Assembly (NCBI GenBank): GCA_019510435.1
Contig: JAEKKJ010000023.1
Location: 30,988-94,987, forward strand
Direction of reading: 5' to 3'
Length of the DNA stretch: 64,000 nt
Source: Caulobacterales bacterium
GTDB taxonomy: Bacteria; Pseudomonadota; Alphaproteobacteria; Caulobacterales; Caulobacteraceae
Of the stretch, positions 54,054-62,942 are shown piece by piece (position 1 is the first letter of the stretch; every line of letters starts with the position of its first letter). The notes under the pieces are model-generated. The model ran no database searches. It worked only from the letters and a program-made list of their open reading frames with translations, and was not told where the DNA came from. A program made the translations under genes and the position numbers.

Positions 54054-55988
54054 TTGAAATCCGCTCTGTTCGCCTTCGCCGCCGCCCTGACCGCGACCTC
54101 TCCCCTCGCCGCCCAGACCTTCCCCCTGCCGCAGCCGACGCCCATGCCGCCGGCGATTCCCGCGCCGCAGGATGTGGCCTATCCGGCCGGCGCGCTGAAG
54201 CTGGAGGTCGACGCCACCGACCTCGACCGGCGCATCTTCCGCGTCCACGAATGGATCCCGATCGTGGCCGGCCAGCCGGTCACCCTGCTCTATCCGGAGT
54301 GGGTTCCGGGCGGCCACTCGCCGCGCAATCCGCTGAGCCTGATGGGCGGGCTGGTGGTCAAGGCGGGCGGCCAGGCCCTGCCCTGGACCCGCGATCCCGT
54401 ACACGTCCACGCCTTCCACGTCGCCCCGCCCGCCGGCGCGACCCTGCTGGAGGTGGAGTTCCAGTACCTGTCGCCCACGGAGCGCGACCAGGGCCGGATC
54501 CAGATGACGCCCGAGCTGATCAGCGCCGAGTGGATCGACCTGGCGCTCTATCCGGCCGGCTACTTCGGCCGCCGCATCCAGGTGGAGCCGACCCTCCGCC
54601 TGCCCGCCGGCTGGGGCTATGGCACGGCCCTGGAGACCGCCAGCGCCGCCGATGGCCTGGTGAAGTTCAAGCCCGTCGACTTCGACGTCCTGATGGATTC
54701 GCCCCTGCTCGCGGGCAAGTATTTCAAGGTCTTCGACCTCGACACCAGCGGCAAGTCTCCGGTGCGCCTGGACGTGGCCGCCGACCGGCCCGAGCTGCTG
54801 GCCGCCGCGCCCGACCAGATCGAAAAGCACCGCGAGCTGGTCCGCCAGGCCGACGCCCTCTACGGCGCGCGCCACTTCAACCACTACGACTTCCTGTTCT
54901 CCCTGTCCGACCAGCTGGGCGGCATCGGCCTGGAGCACCACCGCTCCAGCGAGGACGGCACGGTTCCCGACTACTTCACCGACTGGGGCAAGAACGCCCC
55001 GGCGCGGAACCTGCTGGCGCACGAGTACAGCCACTCCTGGGACGGCAAGTACCGCCGGCCGGCCGACCTCTGGACGCCGAACCTCAACACGCCCATGCGC
55101 GACAGCCTGCTCTGGGTCTACGAGGGCCAGGACCAGTACTGGGGCTATGTGCTGGGCGCCCGCTCGGGCCTCAACACCCGGCAGCAGACCCTCGACGCCC
55201 TGGCGATGACGGCGGCCACCTACTCGACCGGGCGCCCCGGGCGGCAATGGCGTTCGGTGGAGGACACCACGAACGATCCGATCATCAACGGCCGCCGGCC
55301 GATCCCCTGGACCAGCTGGCAGCGCAGCGAAGACTACTATTCCGAAGGCCAGCTGGTCTGGCTCGACGCCGACACCCTGATCCGCGAGAAGACCGGCGGG
55401 AAGAAGTCGCTCGACGATTTCGCCCGCGCCTTCTTCGGCATCGAGGACGGCAACTGGGGCGAACGGCCCTACACCTTCGACGACGTGGTCAAGGGGCTGA
55501 ACGACGTGGTGCCCTACGACTGGGCCCAGTTCCTCAACGCCCACATCAACGAGGTGGCCCCGTCCTTCCCCCTGGATGGCCTGACCCGCGGCGGCTACCG
55601 CCTGGTCTACACCGAGACGCCCACCGAGTTCTGGAAGGACAATGAGGGCAACCGCAAGATGGTGGACCTCACCTACTCCCTGGGCCTGACCCTGAACCGG
55701 GAGGGCATGATCATCGGGGTGCTCTGGGACAGTCCGGCGTTCAAGGCCGGCCTCACCGTGGGGGGCAAGGTGATCGCCGCCAACGGCCTGGCCTACGAGG
55801 CCGAAAAGCTGAAGGACGCCATCACCGCGGCCAAGGGCGGCAAGCAGCCGGTCAGCCTGATCGTCAAGGACGGCGACCACTTCAAGGTCGTGGACGTCGA
55901 CTACCACGGCGGCCTGCGCTATCCGCGCCTGGAGCGCATCGACGGCAAGCCCGACCTGCTCAGCAAGATCTACGAGCCCCGCAGGTAG
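54054..55988 (+). CDS. exported M61-family metallopeptidase
   Basis: A 644-residue zinc peptidase with a signal peptide (ALFAFAAALTATSPLAAQT). The zinc motif HEYSH is in NLLAHEYSHSWDGKYRR with the third ligand Glu in WVYEGQDQYWG, as in M61 glycyl aminopeptidases. The N-terminal beta domain (about 40-200) and a C-terminal PDZ-like domain (about 550-630; DSPAFKAGLTVGGKVIAANG) are typical. The only in-frame start with a signal peptide is TTG at 54054; an upstream ATG at 54015 hits a stop. Confidence 0.92.
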   Translation: MKSALFAFAAALTATSPLAAQTFPLPQPTPMPPAIPAPQDVAYPAGALKLEVDATDLDRRIFRVHEWIPIVAGQPVTLLYPEWVPGGHSPRNPLSLMGGLVVKAGGQALPWTRDPVHVHAFHVAPPAGATLLEVEFQYLSPTERDQGRIQMTPELISAEWIDLALYPAGYFGRRIQVEPTLRLPAGWGYGTALETASAADGLVKFKPVDFDVLMDSPLLAGKYFKVFDLDTSGKSPVRLDVAADRPELLAAAPDQIEKHRELVRQADALYGARHFNHYDFLFSLSDQLGGIGLEHHRSSEDGTVPDYFTDWGKNAPARNLLAHEYSHSWDGKYRRPADLWTPNLNTPMRDSLLWVYEGQDQYWGYVLGARSGLNTRQQTLDALAMTAATYSTGRPGRQWRSVEDTTNDPIINGRRPIPWTSWQRSEDYYSEGQLVWLDADTLIREKTGGKKSLDDFARAFFGIEDGNWGERPYTFDDVVKGLNDVVPYDWAQFLNAHINEVAPSFPLDGLTRGGYRLVYTETPTEFWKDNEGNRKMVDLTYSLGLTLNREGMIIGVLWDSPAFKAGLTVGGKVIAANGLAYEAEKLKDAITAAKGGKQPVSLIVKDGDHFKVVDVDYHGGLRYPRLERIDGKPDLLSKIYEPRR

Positions 55989-56020
55989 CGGGGCTCGCGC
56001 CGCCTACCGCGTGCGCACCG

Positions 56021-56239
56021 CTACAGCTTCTGGGCGATCCACCAGTAGACCGCGAACGCCAGGCTCGCCGGCGCCAGATAGGCCGCGGCGAATTCCCAGA
56101 CGCTGGGCGCCGGCATCACCGTGACGATGGCCGATCCGGCGCCCACCACCGCAAGGATGGCCGCCGAGGTGCCCAGGATGTTGACGAGCTCAGAGGGGAT
56201 CTTCCCGCCGGAGCGCCCGCGAAGAGTGGAATGCAACAT
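56021..56239 (-). CDS. small two-helix membrane protein
   Basis: A 72-residue protein with a basic N terminus (LHSTLRGRSGGKIPSELVN) and two hydrophobic segments (ILGTSAAILAVVGAGSAIVTV and FAAAYLAPASLAFAVYWWIA). I do not recognise it. ATG at 56239 has GAGGG upstream. A longer frame to 56329 lacks a ribosome site. Confidence 0.65.
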   Translation of the reverse strand: MLHSTLRGRSGGKIPSELVNILGTSAAILAVVGAGSAIVTVMPAPSVWEFAAAYLAPASLAFAVYWWIAQKL

Positions 56240-56362
56240 AACCCTCGTCTCCCTAAGCGCGCCGCGTTTGCTTGTCCCCGTGCGGTCTGCGCCTCCTGAC
56301 AAGCTCGCTCCGGATCGGCGTTCTGGCAAGCGCCGAAGCGTCGCGGGCGAGCCCTGCGTCTC

Positions 56363-56443
56363 TTAGTCGTAATAATAGGGCGCCCGCCGCGCCCAGGCGG
56401 ACAAGGGCAGCAGGCCAGGGCGATGCGCCAGCCGGGCCGCCAT
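56363..56443 (-). CDS. possible 26-residue small protein
   Basis: ATG at 56443 lies 4 nt downstream of the esterase stop on the same strand and opens 26 codons ending ARRAPYYYD and TAA. It is basic and aromatic, with no signal peptide. The closeness to the esterase stop suggests translational coupling. No homologue is known to me, and chance is possible. Confidence 0.4.
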   Translation of the reverse strand: MAARLAHRPGLLPLSAWARRAPYYYD

Positions 56444-56447
56444 GCGA

Positions 56448-57356
56448 TCACTTGAGGCGCGCCTCCATCCAGGCGCCGGCGTCCCGGATCGCCCGCCGTG
56501 CAGCCTGCAGGGCTGCGCCCCAGGCCTGGAAGACGTGGATCATCTCGGGCCAGACCTCCAGGCGCACCTCGACCCGGGCGTGGGCAAGCACGTCGGCCAG
56601 GGTCACGCTGTCGCTGAGCAGGGCCTCCTCCGACCCGGTCTGGATCAGCACGGGCGCAACGCCCTCGAAGTCGCCGAACACCGGCGAGGCCAGGGGATCG
56701 CGGCGGTCCAGGCCGCCGATATAGGCCAGGGCGTTCTCGTCCAGTCCCGCCTTGCTGATCATCGGATCCGTCTCGGCCTTGGTGCGGTAGCTGGCCCCAG
56801 ACTGGGTGAGATCCGCCCAGGGGCTGATCACGAAGAAGCCCGCCGGCTGCGGCAGGTCCGCGCCCTTCAGCGCCAGGGCCAGGGCCATGGCCAGGCCCCC
56901 GCCCGCCGAGTCCCCCGCCACCACCAGGCTCGACGGCTCCGTCCCCTGGGCCAGCAGCGCGCGGTAGACCGCCACCGCATCCTCCACCGCCGCCGGGAAC
57001 CGGTGCTCCGGGCCCAGCCGGTAGTCGGGAGCGAAGGCCACGGTCCGCGCCGCCTCGGCCAGGCGCGCCACCAGCGGCCGGTGGCTGCGCGGGCTTCCCG
57101 CGGTATAGGCGCCGCCGTGCAGGTAGAGCAGCGCCCGACCCGCGACCGCGCCCTGCGGAACCACCCGTTCGCACCTCACACCGCTGAGGGTCAGCGGTTC
57201 GTGGAAGCAACCCACCGGCAGGGCGCCCATCTCGCCCAGGGCGTCCATGGCGGCGCGGCGCTCGGCGGGCGTCGGGTGAGGCGCGCCGGGCTCCGGCTGG
57301 CGCGCCGCCAGCAACGCCCGCACGCCCGCAATCTCGGGATCCTTCCAGCTGGTCAT
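56448..57356 (-). CDS. HSL-family alpha/beta hydrolase (esterase/lipase)
   Basis: A 302-residue esterase of the hormone-sensitive-lipase group. The oxyanion motif HGGAYTAGSPRSH, the nucleophile elbow VVAGDSAGGGLAMA (G-D-S-A-G), and a late VLIQTGSEEALLSD and IHVFQAW provide the triad region. It probably cleaves short acyl esters in the cytoplasm. ATG at 57356 has GGGGAGG upstream; the longer frame to 57392 does not. It is divergent from the TonB receptor gene. Confidence 0.93.
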   Translation of the reverse strand: MTSWKDPEIAGVRALLAARQPEPGAPHPTPAERRAAMDALGEMGALPVGCFHEPLTLSGVRCERVVPQGAVAGRALLYLHGGAYTAGSPRSHRPLVARLAEAARTVAFAPDYRLGPEHRFPAAVEDAVAVYRALLAQGTEPSSLVVAGDSAGGGLAMALALALKGADLPQPAGFFVISPWADLTQSGASYRTKAETDPMISKAGLDENALAYIGGLDRRDPLASPVFGDFEGVAPVLIQTGSEEALLSDSVTLADVLAHARVEVRLEVWPEMIHVFQAWGAALQAARRAIRDAGAWMEARLK

Positions 57357-57478
57357 GCGCCCCTCCCCGGCCGCTGACTCGCGTCGCAGCACCTTAGCGG
57401 AACTGTCGTCGGATCGTCTCGCGGCGCGCCTAAGGCTCCGCTTTCGACGCGACTCCCGGCGTCGAGAGGGGAAAAATC

Positions 57479-59965
57479 ATGATCTATGACACCTCGGGCG
57501 CGCGCCGCGCGCACCTGTGGGCGACGGCGGCTGCCGCGGCCCTGACCTTCGCAAGCTTCGCCCCCGCCCAAGCCGCAGACGCCGCTGCCGCCGCTGCCGC
57601 CGCGGTCGCTGCGGACGGTGACGCCGGCGCCACCGGCGTCTCCGAACTGGTGGTCACCGCCCTGCCCGCGACCCGCTCGGCCGTGGCGATCGAGACCGCC
57701 GAGATCCAGAAGGTGCTGCCGGGCGTCAGCCCGCTGAAGGCGATCCAGACCCTGCCGGGCGTGCTCTATGTGACCGCCGACCCGTGGGGCAACAACGAGC
57801 AGAACGAGAGCCTGTTCGTCCACGGCTTCTCCACCCAGCAGCTGGGCTACACCATGGACGGCGTGCCGCTGGGCGACCAGCAGTACGGCAACTACAACGG
57901 CCTATCGGTCTCCCGTGCGGTGACCAGCGAGAACGTCGGGCGCGTGACCCTGTCCTCCGGCGCCGGCTCCCTGGGCGTGGCGTCCACCAGCAACCTGGGC
58001 GGCGCGATCGAGACCTTCTCCCGCGACCCGGCGCACGCGTTCGGCGGCACGATCCGCCAGACCGTGGGCGCCTACGACGCCTTCCGCACCTTCCTGCGCG
58101 TGGATTCCGGCGACCTGGCCCAGGGCCGGTTCTACGTCTCCTACCTGCACCACGACGCCCGCGCCTGGGACTTCGACGGCCACCAGCGCGACGACCAGGC
58201 CAACATCAAGTATGTGCGCGAGGACGAGCGCGGCAAGCTGACCGCCTTCCTCGACTGGCAGAACAAGGTCGAGCCCAACGAGGACGCCACCGGCTTCGGC
58301 AACCAGCAGACCGCCGCGGCCCAGGGCTTCACGCCCTACACCCGGCCCTTCTACTACCCCAATATCGACGCCTGCATCGGCAGTCTCACCGGCGGTCCTG
58401 GCACCCCGCCGCCGGCCCAGGGCAACAACTTCTCCAACTGCTTCAGCGCCGCCCAGCGGACGGACCTGCTGGGCTACGTGAAGTACGACTGGAAGATCCT
58501 GGACGGCCTGACCTGGTCGAACCAGGCCTACTACCACTACGGCTATGGTCGCGGGATCGTGGCCGGGCCGATCAACCAGGCGGGCCTGCCGGGCCTGTTC
58601 GCGGCCTACTTCCCGCAGCTGGTGGTGGGCGCCACGACCAGCCCCGCGACCCTGACCAACATCTCGAACCTGTTCGGCGGCACGGGGTATGAGGTCCGCA
58701 CCACCGAGTACCGGATCAACCGCGGCGGCCTGATCTCGACCCTCAGCTGGCAGCTGGGCGACCACCAGATTGAGGCCGGCGGTTGGCTGGAGCACAACGA
58801 GCCCGCCCAGCACCGGGTCTGGTACCCGTTCAGCGCGGCGAACAACGACCTCAGCCCCTACCACACGCCGAAGGGCCAGTCGGTCTTCACCCAGTACTAC
58901 GCCCAGTTCTACGTCACCGACATCCAGCTCCACATCCAGGACCAATGGCGCATCCTGCCGACCCTGCTGCTGCAGGCCGGGGTCAAGTCCAGCCTGCAGG
59001 ACGCCAACGGCAAGTTCCTGATCAACCAGAAGAACCTGCCCACCGCCGCCGTGCCCACGGTCTTCCCGTCGGGCCGCATCAAGTCGAACGAATGGTTCCT
59101 GCCGCAGTTCGGCGCCCTGTGGGACGCCACGGCCCACGAGCAGGTGTTCGTCAACGCCCAGAAGAACCTGCGCCAGTTCATCCCCTACGGCGCCGGCAGC
59201 AACTTCTACGGCTTCTCGCCCTGGAGCCTCGGCACCCAGGCCGCCTTCGACCTCTTCAAGCAGACGGTGGACCCGGAATACTCCTGGACCTTCGAGGCCG
59301 GCGTGCGCGCCCACCGCGACCTGGACCTGGGCCCGATCACCGGGATCGACGGCCAGGCCAGCGCCTACTACGTGAAGTTCCACAACCGGCTGCTGAACAT
59401 CGCGCCGTACAACTTCATCAACCCCGGCCCGGCGATCCTGGCCAACGTCGGCGGCGTCACCACCAAGGGCGTCGACCTGGCGGCCACCGTCCGCTTTGGC
59501 GAGCACGTGCGGCTCTACAACGCCATCTCCTACAACCACTCCACCTATGACAGCGACTACCAGAGCGGCACGACGGTCGTGAACGGGGTCAGCCAGCCGG
59601 TGACGGTTCCGATCAGCGGCAAGTACGTGCCCCTGACGCCGAAGTGGCTGAACAAGACCATCCTCAGCGGCAGCTGGGGCGGCTGGGAGGCCCAGATCAG
59701 CGGCGACTACGTGGGCCGCCGCTACGTGACCTACCTGAACGACCTCTCGGTGAAGTCGACCTTCCTGGTGGGCCTGGAGGCGGGCTACAGCTTCGACATC
59801 TCCGGCGCCCACTGGGTCAAGGGTGGGCGGGTCAGCGCCAACGTCACCAACCTCTTCGACCGCAAGGGCGTCTCCACTGCGGTGGTCACCGGCAACTCGG
59901 GCGGCTACCAGGCCTTCCCGCTGGCGCCGCGCATGGGCTTCGTGACGCTGCAGCTGGACTATTGA
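57479..59965 (+). CDS. TonB-dependent receptor
   Basis: An 828-residue outer-membrane receptor. A signal peptide (ATAAAAALTFASFAPAQA) precedes an Ala-rich segment and the TonB box-like ELVVTALPATRS. The plug (about 65-190) has VLPGVSPLKAIQTLPGVLYV, SLFVHGFSTQQLGYTMDGVPLG and NLGGAIETFS. The barrel follows and ends LAPRMGFVTLQLDY with an aromatic last residue. The ligand is unknown; the plug pattern recalls small-molecule receptors, not clearly siderophore-specific ones. GAGAGGGG lies upstream. Confidence 0.94.
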   Translation: MIYDTSGARRAHLWATAAAAALTFASFAPAQAADAAAAAAAAVAADGDAGATGVSELVVTALPATRSAVAIETAEIQKVLPGVSPLKAIQTLPGVLYVTADPWGNNEQNESLFVHGFSTQQLGYTMDGVPLGDQQYGNYNGLSVSRAVTSENVGRVTLSSGAGSLGVASTSNLGGAIETFSRDPAHAFGGTIRQTVGAYDAFRTFLRVDSGDLAQGRFYVSYLHHDARAWDFDGHQRDDQANIKYVREDERGKLTAFLDWQNKVEPNEDATGFGNQQTAAAQGFTPYTRPFYYPNIDACIGSLTGGPGTPPPAQGNNFSNCFSAAQRTDLLGYVKYDWKILDGLTWSNQAYYHYGYGRGIVAGPINQAGLPGLFAAYFPQLVVGATTSPATLTNISNLFGGTGYEVRTTEYRINRGGLISTLSWQLGDHQIEAGGWLEHNEPAQHRVWYPFSAANNDLSPYHTPKGQSVFTQYYAQFYVTDIQLHIQDQWRILPTLLLQAGVKSSLQDANGKFLINQKNLPTAAVPTVFPSGRIKSNEWFLPQFGALWDATAHEQVFVNAQKNLRQFIPYGAGSNFYGFSPWSLGTQAAFDLFKQTVDPEYSWTFEAGVRAHRDLDLGPITGIDGQASAYYVKFHNRLLNIAPYNFINPGPAILANVGGVTTKGVDLAATVRFGEHVRLYNAISYNHSTYDSDYQSGTTVVNGVSQPVTVPISGKYVPLTPKWLNKTILSGSWGGWEAQISGDYVGRRYVTYLNDLSVKSTFLVGLEAGYSFDISGAHWVKGGRVSANVTNLFDRKGVSTAVVTGNSGGYQAFPLAPRMGFVTLQLDY

Positions 59966-59972
59966 GCTTGCC

Positions 59973-60002
59973 GGCCGCGCGGAGCCATCGCGCCGCGCGG
60001 CC
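59973..60002 (+). terminator. hairpin after the TonB receptor gene
   Basis: GGCCGCGCGG (59973-59982) and CCGCGCGGCC (59993-60002) form a 10-bp stem with a 10-nt loop, 8 bp past the receptor stop. No T-run follows, so it is a probable but not certain terminator. Confidence 0.5.
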
Positions 60003-60065
60003 GCATTGCCTGGGGGCGCCGAGGGATCCATACGGGTCGGAGAATCGCGTCAAATTCCAGGTCCC

Positions 60066-62132
60066 ATGCCCAAGTCCTCCGCCAGCCCCCTGCCCGACCT
60101 GTTCGACGACGCGCTGAATCCCGCGCCCGCCGCGCCCCTGGCCGAGAGCCATGAGCCGCGGCCCGATCCGGCGGTGGTGACGGGCAAGTCGTCGACCGCC
60201 AGCAGCTATTCGGCGAAGGACATCGAGGTCCTGGAGGGGCTGGAGCCGGTCCGCAAGCGGCCGGGCATGTACATCGGCGGCACCGACGAGCGGGCGCTGC
60301 ACCACCTGTTCGCCGAGGTGCTGGACAACGCCATGGACGAGGCCGTGGCCGGGCACGCCAAGGTGATCACGGTCAGCCTCGACGCCGAGGGCATGCTCAC
60401 CGTCATCGACGACGGCCGCGGCATCCCGGTCGACCCCCACCCCAAGCATCCCGGCAAGTCGGCGCTAGAGGTCATCATGACCGTGCTGCACTCGGGCGGT
60501 AAGTTCTCCGGCAAGGCCTACGAGACCTCCGGCGGCCTGCACGGCGTCGGCGTCTCGGTGGTGAACGCCCTCTCCGAGCGGGTCGAGGTCACCGCCTGGA
60601 AGGACGGCTTCGAGTGGCGCCAGGCCTTCACCCGCGGCAAGCCGGTGGGTCCGATCGAGAAGCTGGGGGCGACCCGCAAGAAGGGCACCCAGATCAGCTT
60701 CACGCCCGATCCGGTGATCTTCGGCGAGGGCGTCGCCTTCCGCCCGGCGCGGCTCTACCGCATGGCCCGCTCCAAGGCCTATCTGTTCGGCGGCGTCGAG
60801 ATCCGCTGGAAATGCGATCCTTCGCGCATCCACGACCAGACGCCCGCCGAGGCGGTGTTCCGCTTCCCGAATGGCCTGGCGGACTTCCTGGCCGAGCGCA
60901 CCAAGGGCCTGGAGACGGTGACGCCCGAGCCCTTCGCCGGCCGCTATGAGCGCCCCGGCGAGACCGGCAAGGTCGAATGGGCCGTGACCTGGACCCCGGC
61001 CGGCTTCGGCGAGGCGGACGGCTTCATGCAGTCCTACTGCAACACCGTGCCGACCCCCGAGGGCGGCACGCACGAGGCGGGGCTGCGCGCCGTGCTCACC
61101 CGCGGCCTCAAGCAGTATGCCGAGCTCACCGGCGAGAAGCGCGGCGGCCTGCTCACCGCCGACGACGTCATCGCCCAGGCCGGCGCCCTGGTCAGCGTCT
61201 TCATCCGCGACCCCGAATTCCAGGGCCAGACCAAGGAGAAGCTCTCCTCCACCGAGGCCCAGCGCCTGGTGGAGAAGGCGCTCGCCGACCCGTTCGACCA
61301 CTGGCTCACGGCCCAGCCCAAGGCGGCCACCGCCCTCCTGCAGTTCGTGGTCGAGCGCGCCGAGGAGCGGCTGAAGCGCCGCAAGGAGAAGGAGGTCGCT
61401 AGAGCCTCCGCCACCCGCAAGCTGCGCCTGCCGGGCAAGCTGGCCGACTGCTCCGGCCAGGCCACCGACGGCACCGAGCTGTTCCTGGTCGAGGGCGACT
61501 CGGCCGGCGGCTCCGCCAAGCAGGCCCGCGACCGGCGCACCCAGGCGATCCTGCCCCTGCGCGGCAAGATCCTGAACGTCGCCTCCGCCTCCACCGACAA
61601 GTTCGGCGGCAACAAGGAGCTCTCCGACCTGTTGCTGGCCCTGGGCGCCCAGGCCGGGTCGAAGTTCAAGGACGAGGACCTGCGCTACGAGCGCATCATC
61701 ATCATGACCGACGCCGACGTGGACGGCGCCCACATCGCCAGCCTGCTGATCACCTTCTTCTACCGGACCATGCCGCAGATGATCCGCTCGGGCCGCCTCT
61801 ACCTCGCCCTGCCGCCCCTCTACCGGATCAGCCACGGCGGCAAGGCCGTCTACGCCCGCGACGACGCCCACCGCGACGAGCTGCTGGCCCGCGACTTCAA
61901 GAACAAGAAGCCGGAGATCAGCCGCTTCAAGGGCCTGGGCGAGATGATGCCGGCCCAGCTGAAGGAAACCACCATGGACCCCAAGACGCGGACCCTGGCC
62001 CGCGTCACCCTGCCCCGGGCCGAGGAGACGGTGGAGAGCCTGGTGGAGGCCCTGATGGGCCGCAAGCCGGAGCTGCGCTTCCGCTTCATCCAGGAGAACG
62101 CCGAGTTCGCCGCCGCCGACCTCGACGTCTAG
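60066..62132 (+). CDS. parE: DNA topoisomerase IV subunit B
   Basis: A 688-residue ATPase subunit of topoisomerase IV, which unlinks daughter chromosomes. GHKL motifs are LDNAMDEAVAG, VIDDGRGIPVD and SGGLHGVGVSVVNAL, and the transducer follows. The TOPRIM region has FLVEGDSAGGSAKQARDR and IIMTDADVDGAHI, and the end has FKGLGEMMPAQLKETTMDP. The QTK-like contact is QGQTKEKL. An N-terminal ~50-residue Pro/Ala-rich extension precedes the conserved part. ATG at 60066 is the first plausible start. Confidence 0.97.
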   Translation: MPKSSASPLPDLFDDALNPAPAAPLAESHEPRPDPAVVTGKSSTASSYSAKDIEVLEGLEPVRKRPGMYIGGTDERALHHLFAEVLDNAMDEAVAGHAKVITVSLDAEGMLTVIDDGRGIPVDPHPKHPGKSALEVIMTVLHSGGKFSGKAYETSGGLHGVGVSVVNALSERVEVTAWKDGFEWRQAFTRGKPVGPIEKLGATRKKGTQISFTPDPVIFGEGVAFRPARLYRMARSKAYLFGGVEIRWKCDPSRIHDQTPAEAVFRFPNGLADFLAERTKGLETVTPEPFAGRYERPGETGKVEWAVTWTPAGFGEADGFMQSYCNTVPTPEGGTHEAGLRAVLTRGLKQYAELTGEKRGGLLTADDVIAQAGALVSVFIRDPEFQGQTKEKLSSTEAQRLVEKALADPFDHWLTAQPKAATALLQFVVERAEERLKRRKEKEVARASATRKLRLPGKLADCSGQATDGTELFLVEGDSAGGSAKQARDRRTQAILPLRGKILNVASASTDKFGGNKELSDLLLALGAQAGSKFKDEDLRYERIIIMTDADVDGAHIASLLITFFYRTMPQMIRSGRLYLALPPLYRISHGGKAVYARDDAHRDELLARDFKNKKPEISRFKGLGEMMPAQLKETTMDPKTRTLARVTLPRAEETVESLVEALMGRKPELRFRFIQENAEFAAADLDV

Positions 62133-62195
62133 CGACCCGCCAGGAACAGCCCGCCCGGGCCCGGCGTTTTCCGCTCTCCGAAGAGGAGCCCGGGC

Positions 62196-62654
62196 ATGTC
62201 CAAGAAGCGGAAAGACCTGTTCCCGAAGAAGATCGCCGGCGTGAAGGTGCCGAAGTCGGTGCGGCGCGGCCGGTTCGGCGAATTCCTCGCCTCACCCACC
62301 GGCCAGGCGATGATCGCCCAGGCGGTGGTCGGCGCAGGCGCGGTGGCCGCCGGCCTCAAGGCCAAGGACAGCCCGAAGGTCCGCAAGCTGGCCCATGACG
62401 CCAAGCACAAGGTGGCCGACAGCGCGGGCGATGCGGCCGACAACGCCGGCGAGGCGACCTCCAGCCTGGCCTTCGCCCTGGGCGAGGCCGCCCGCTCCTT
62501 CGCCGACGCCATCCGCCGTAGCGACCGCCACGATAGCGCGGTCCCCGGCGCCGCCGAGGCGGACGGCGACTGGAGCGGCCACTACGGCGCGCAGGGCCGT
62601 GTGGAGACCCCTGCGAAAAAACAGTCCCCGGCCCAGCCAGCGGCGCCGCGCTGA
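62196..62654 (+). CDS. basic Ala-rich protein of unknown function
   Basis: A 152-residue protein starting MSKKRKDLFPKKIAGVKVPK, then GEFLASPTGQAMIAQAVVGAGAVAAGL, a Lys/Ala/Asp helix-rich middle and a Pro/Ala-rich end. No membrane segment is strong. I do not recognise it; similar small proteins with KIAGVKVPK starts are common in Caulobacterales. ATG at 62196 has GAGGAG upstream. Confidence 0.75.
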   Translation: MSKKRKDLFPKKIAGVKVPKSVRRGRFGEFLASPTGQAMIAQAVVGAGAVAAGLKAKDSPKVRKLAHDAKHKVADSAGDAADNAGEATSSLAFALGEAARSFADAIRRSDRHDSAVPGAAEADGDWSGHYGAQGRVETPAKKQSPAQPAAPR

Positions 62655-62942
62655 CGCTCGTTGGGCCAGCCTCGAACAGGGCGGCCACCTGGACATCCCG
62701 TGAGGCCCGCTATGAGCCGCGGCCGCGACGGACCCTGACCGGCCGCGTCGCCGCCGCCGTCACCCGAGGCGCCCTGCGCTTCGCCGGCTGGCGCGCCCGC
62801 CGCGCCGCCGACGCCGCCGCTCGGCATCCCGGCGACCCGATGGCCTTCCACAGCTTCATCCAGATCAATCTGATCCGGCGGCCCTAGGGGGCCTTGCCGC
62901 GCGGCGGGCGGGGGTGATGGCCTCGGCGGGTCAGCGCATCGA
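62655..62942. other. 288-bp region without a supported gene
   Basis: A plus-strand frame stays open through the gap to a TAG at 62885-62887, with protein-like Arg/Ala content and an end FHSFIQINLIRR. It has no ATG, GTG or TTG that would give more than about 15 residues. It may be a gene remnant or chance in GC-rich DNA. Confidence 0.4.

Noticed and set aside
62655..62887. Plus-strand gene after the 152-residue protein
   Set aside because: The open frame has no usable start codon, so it is reported only as an open stretch.
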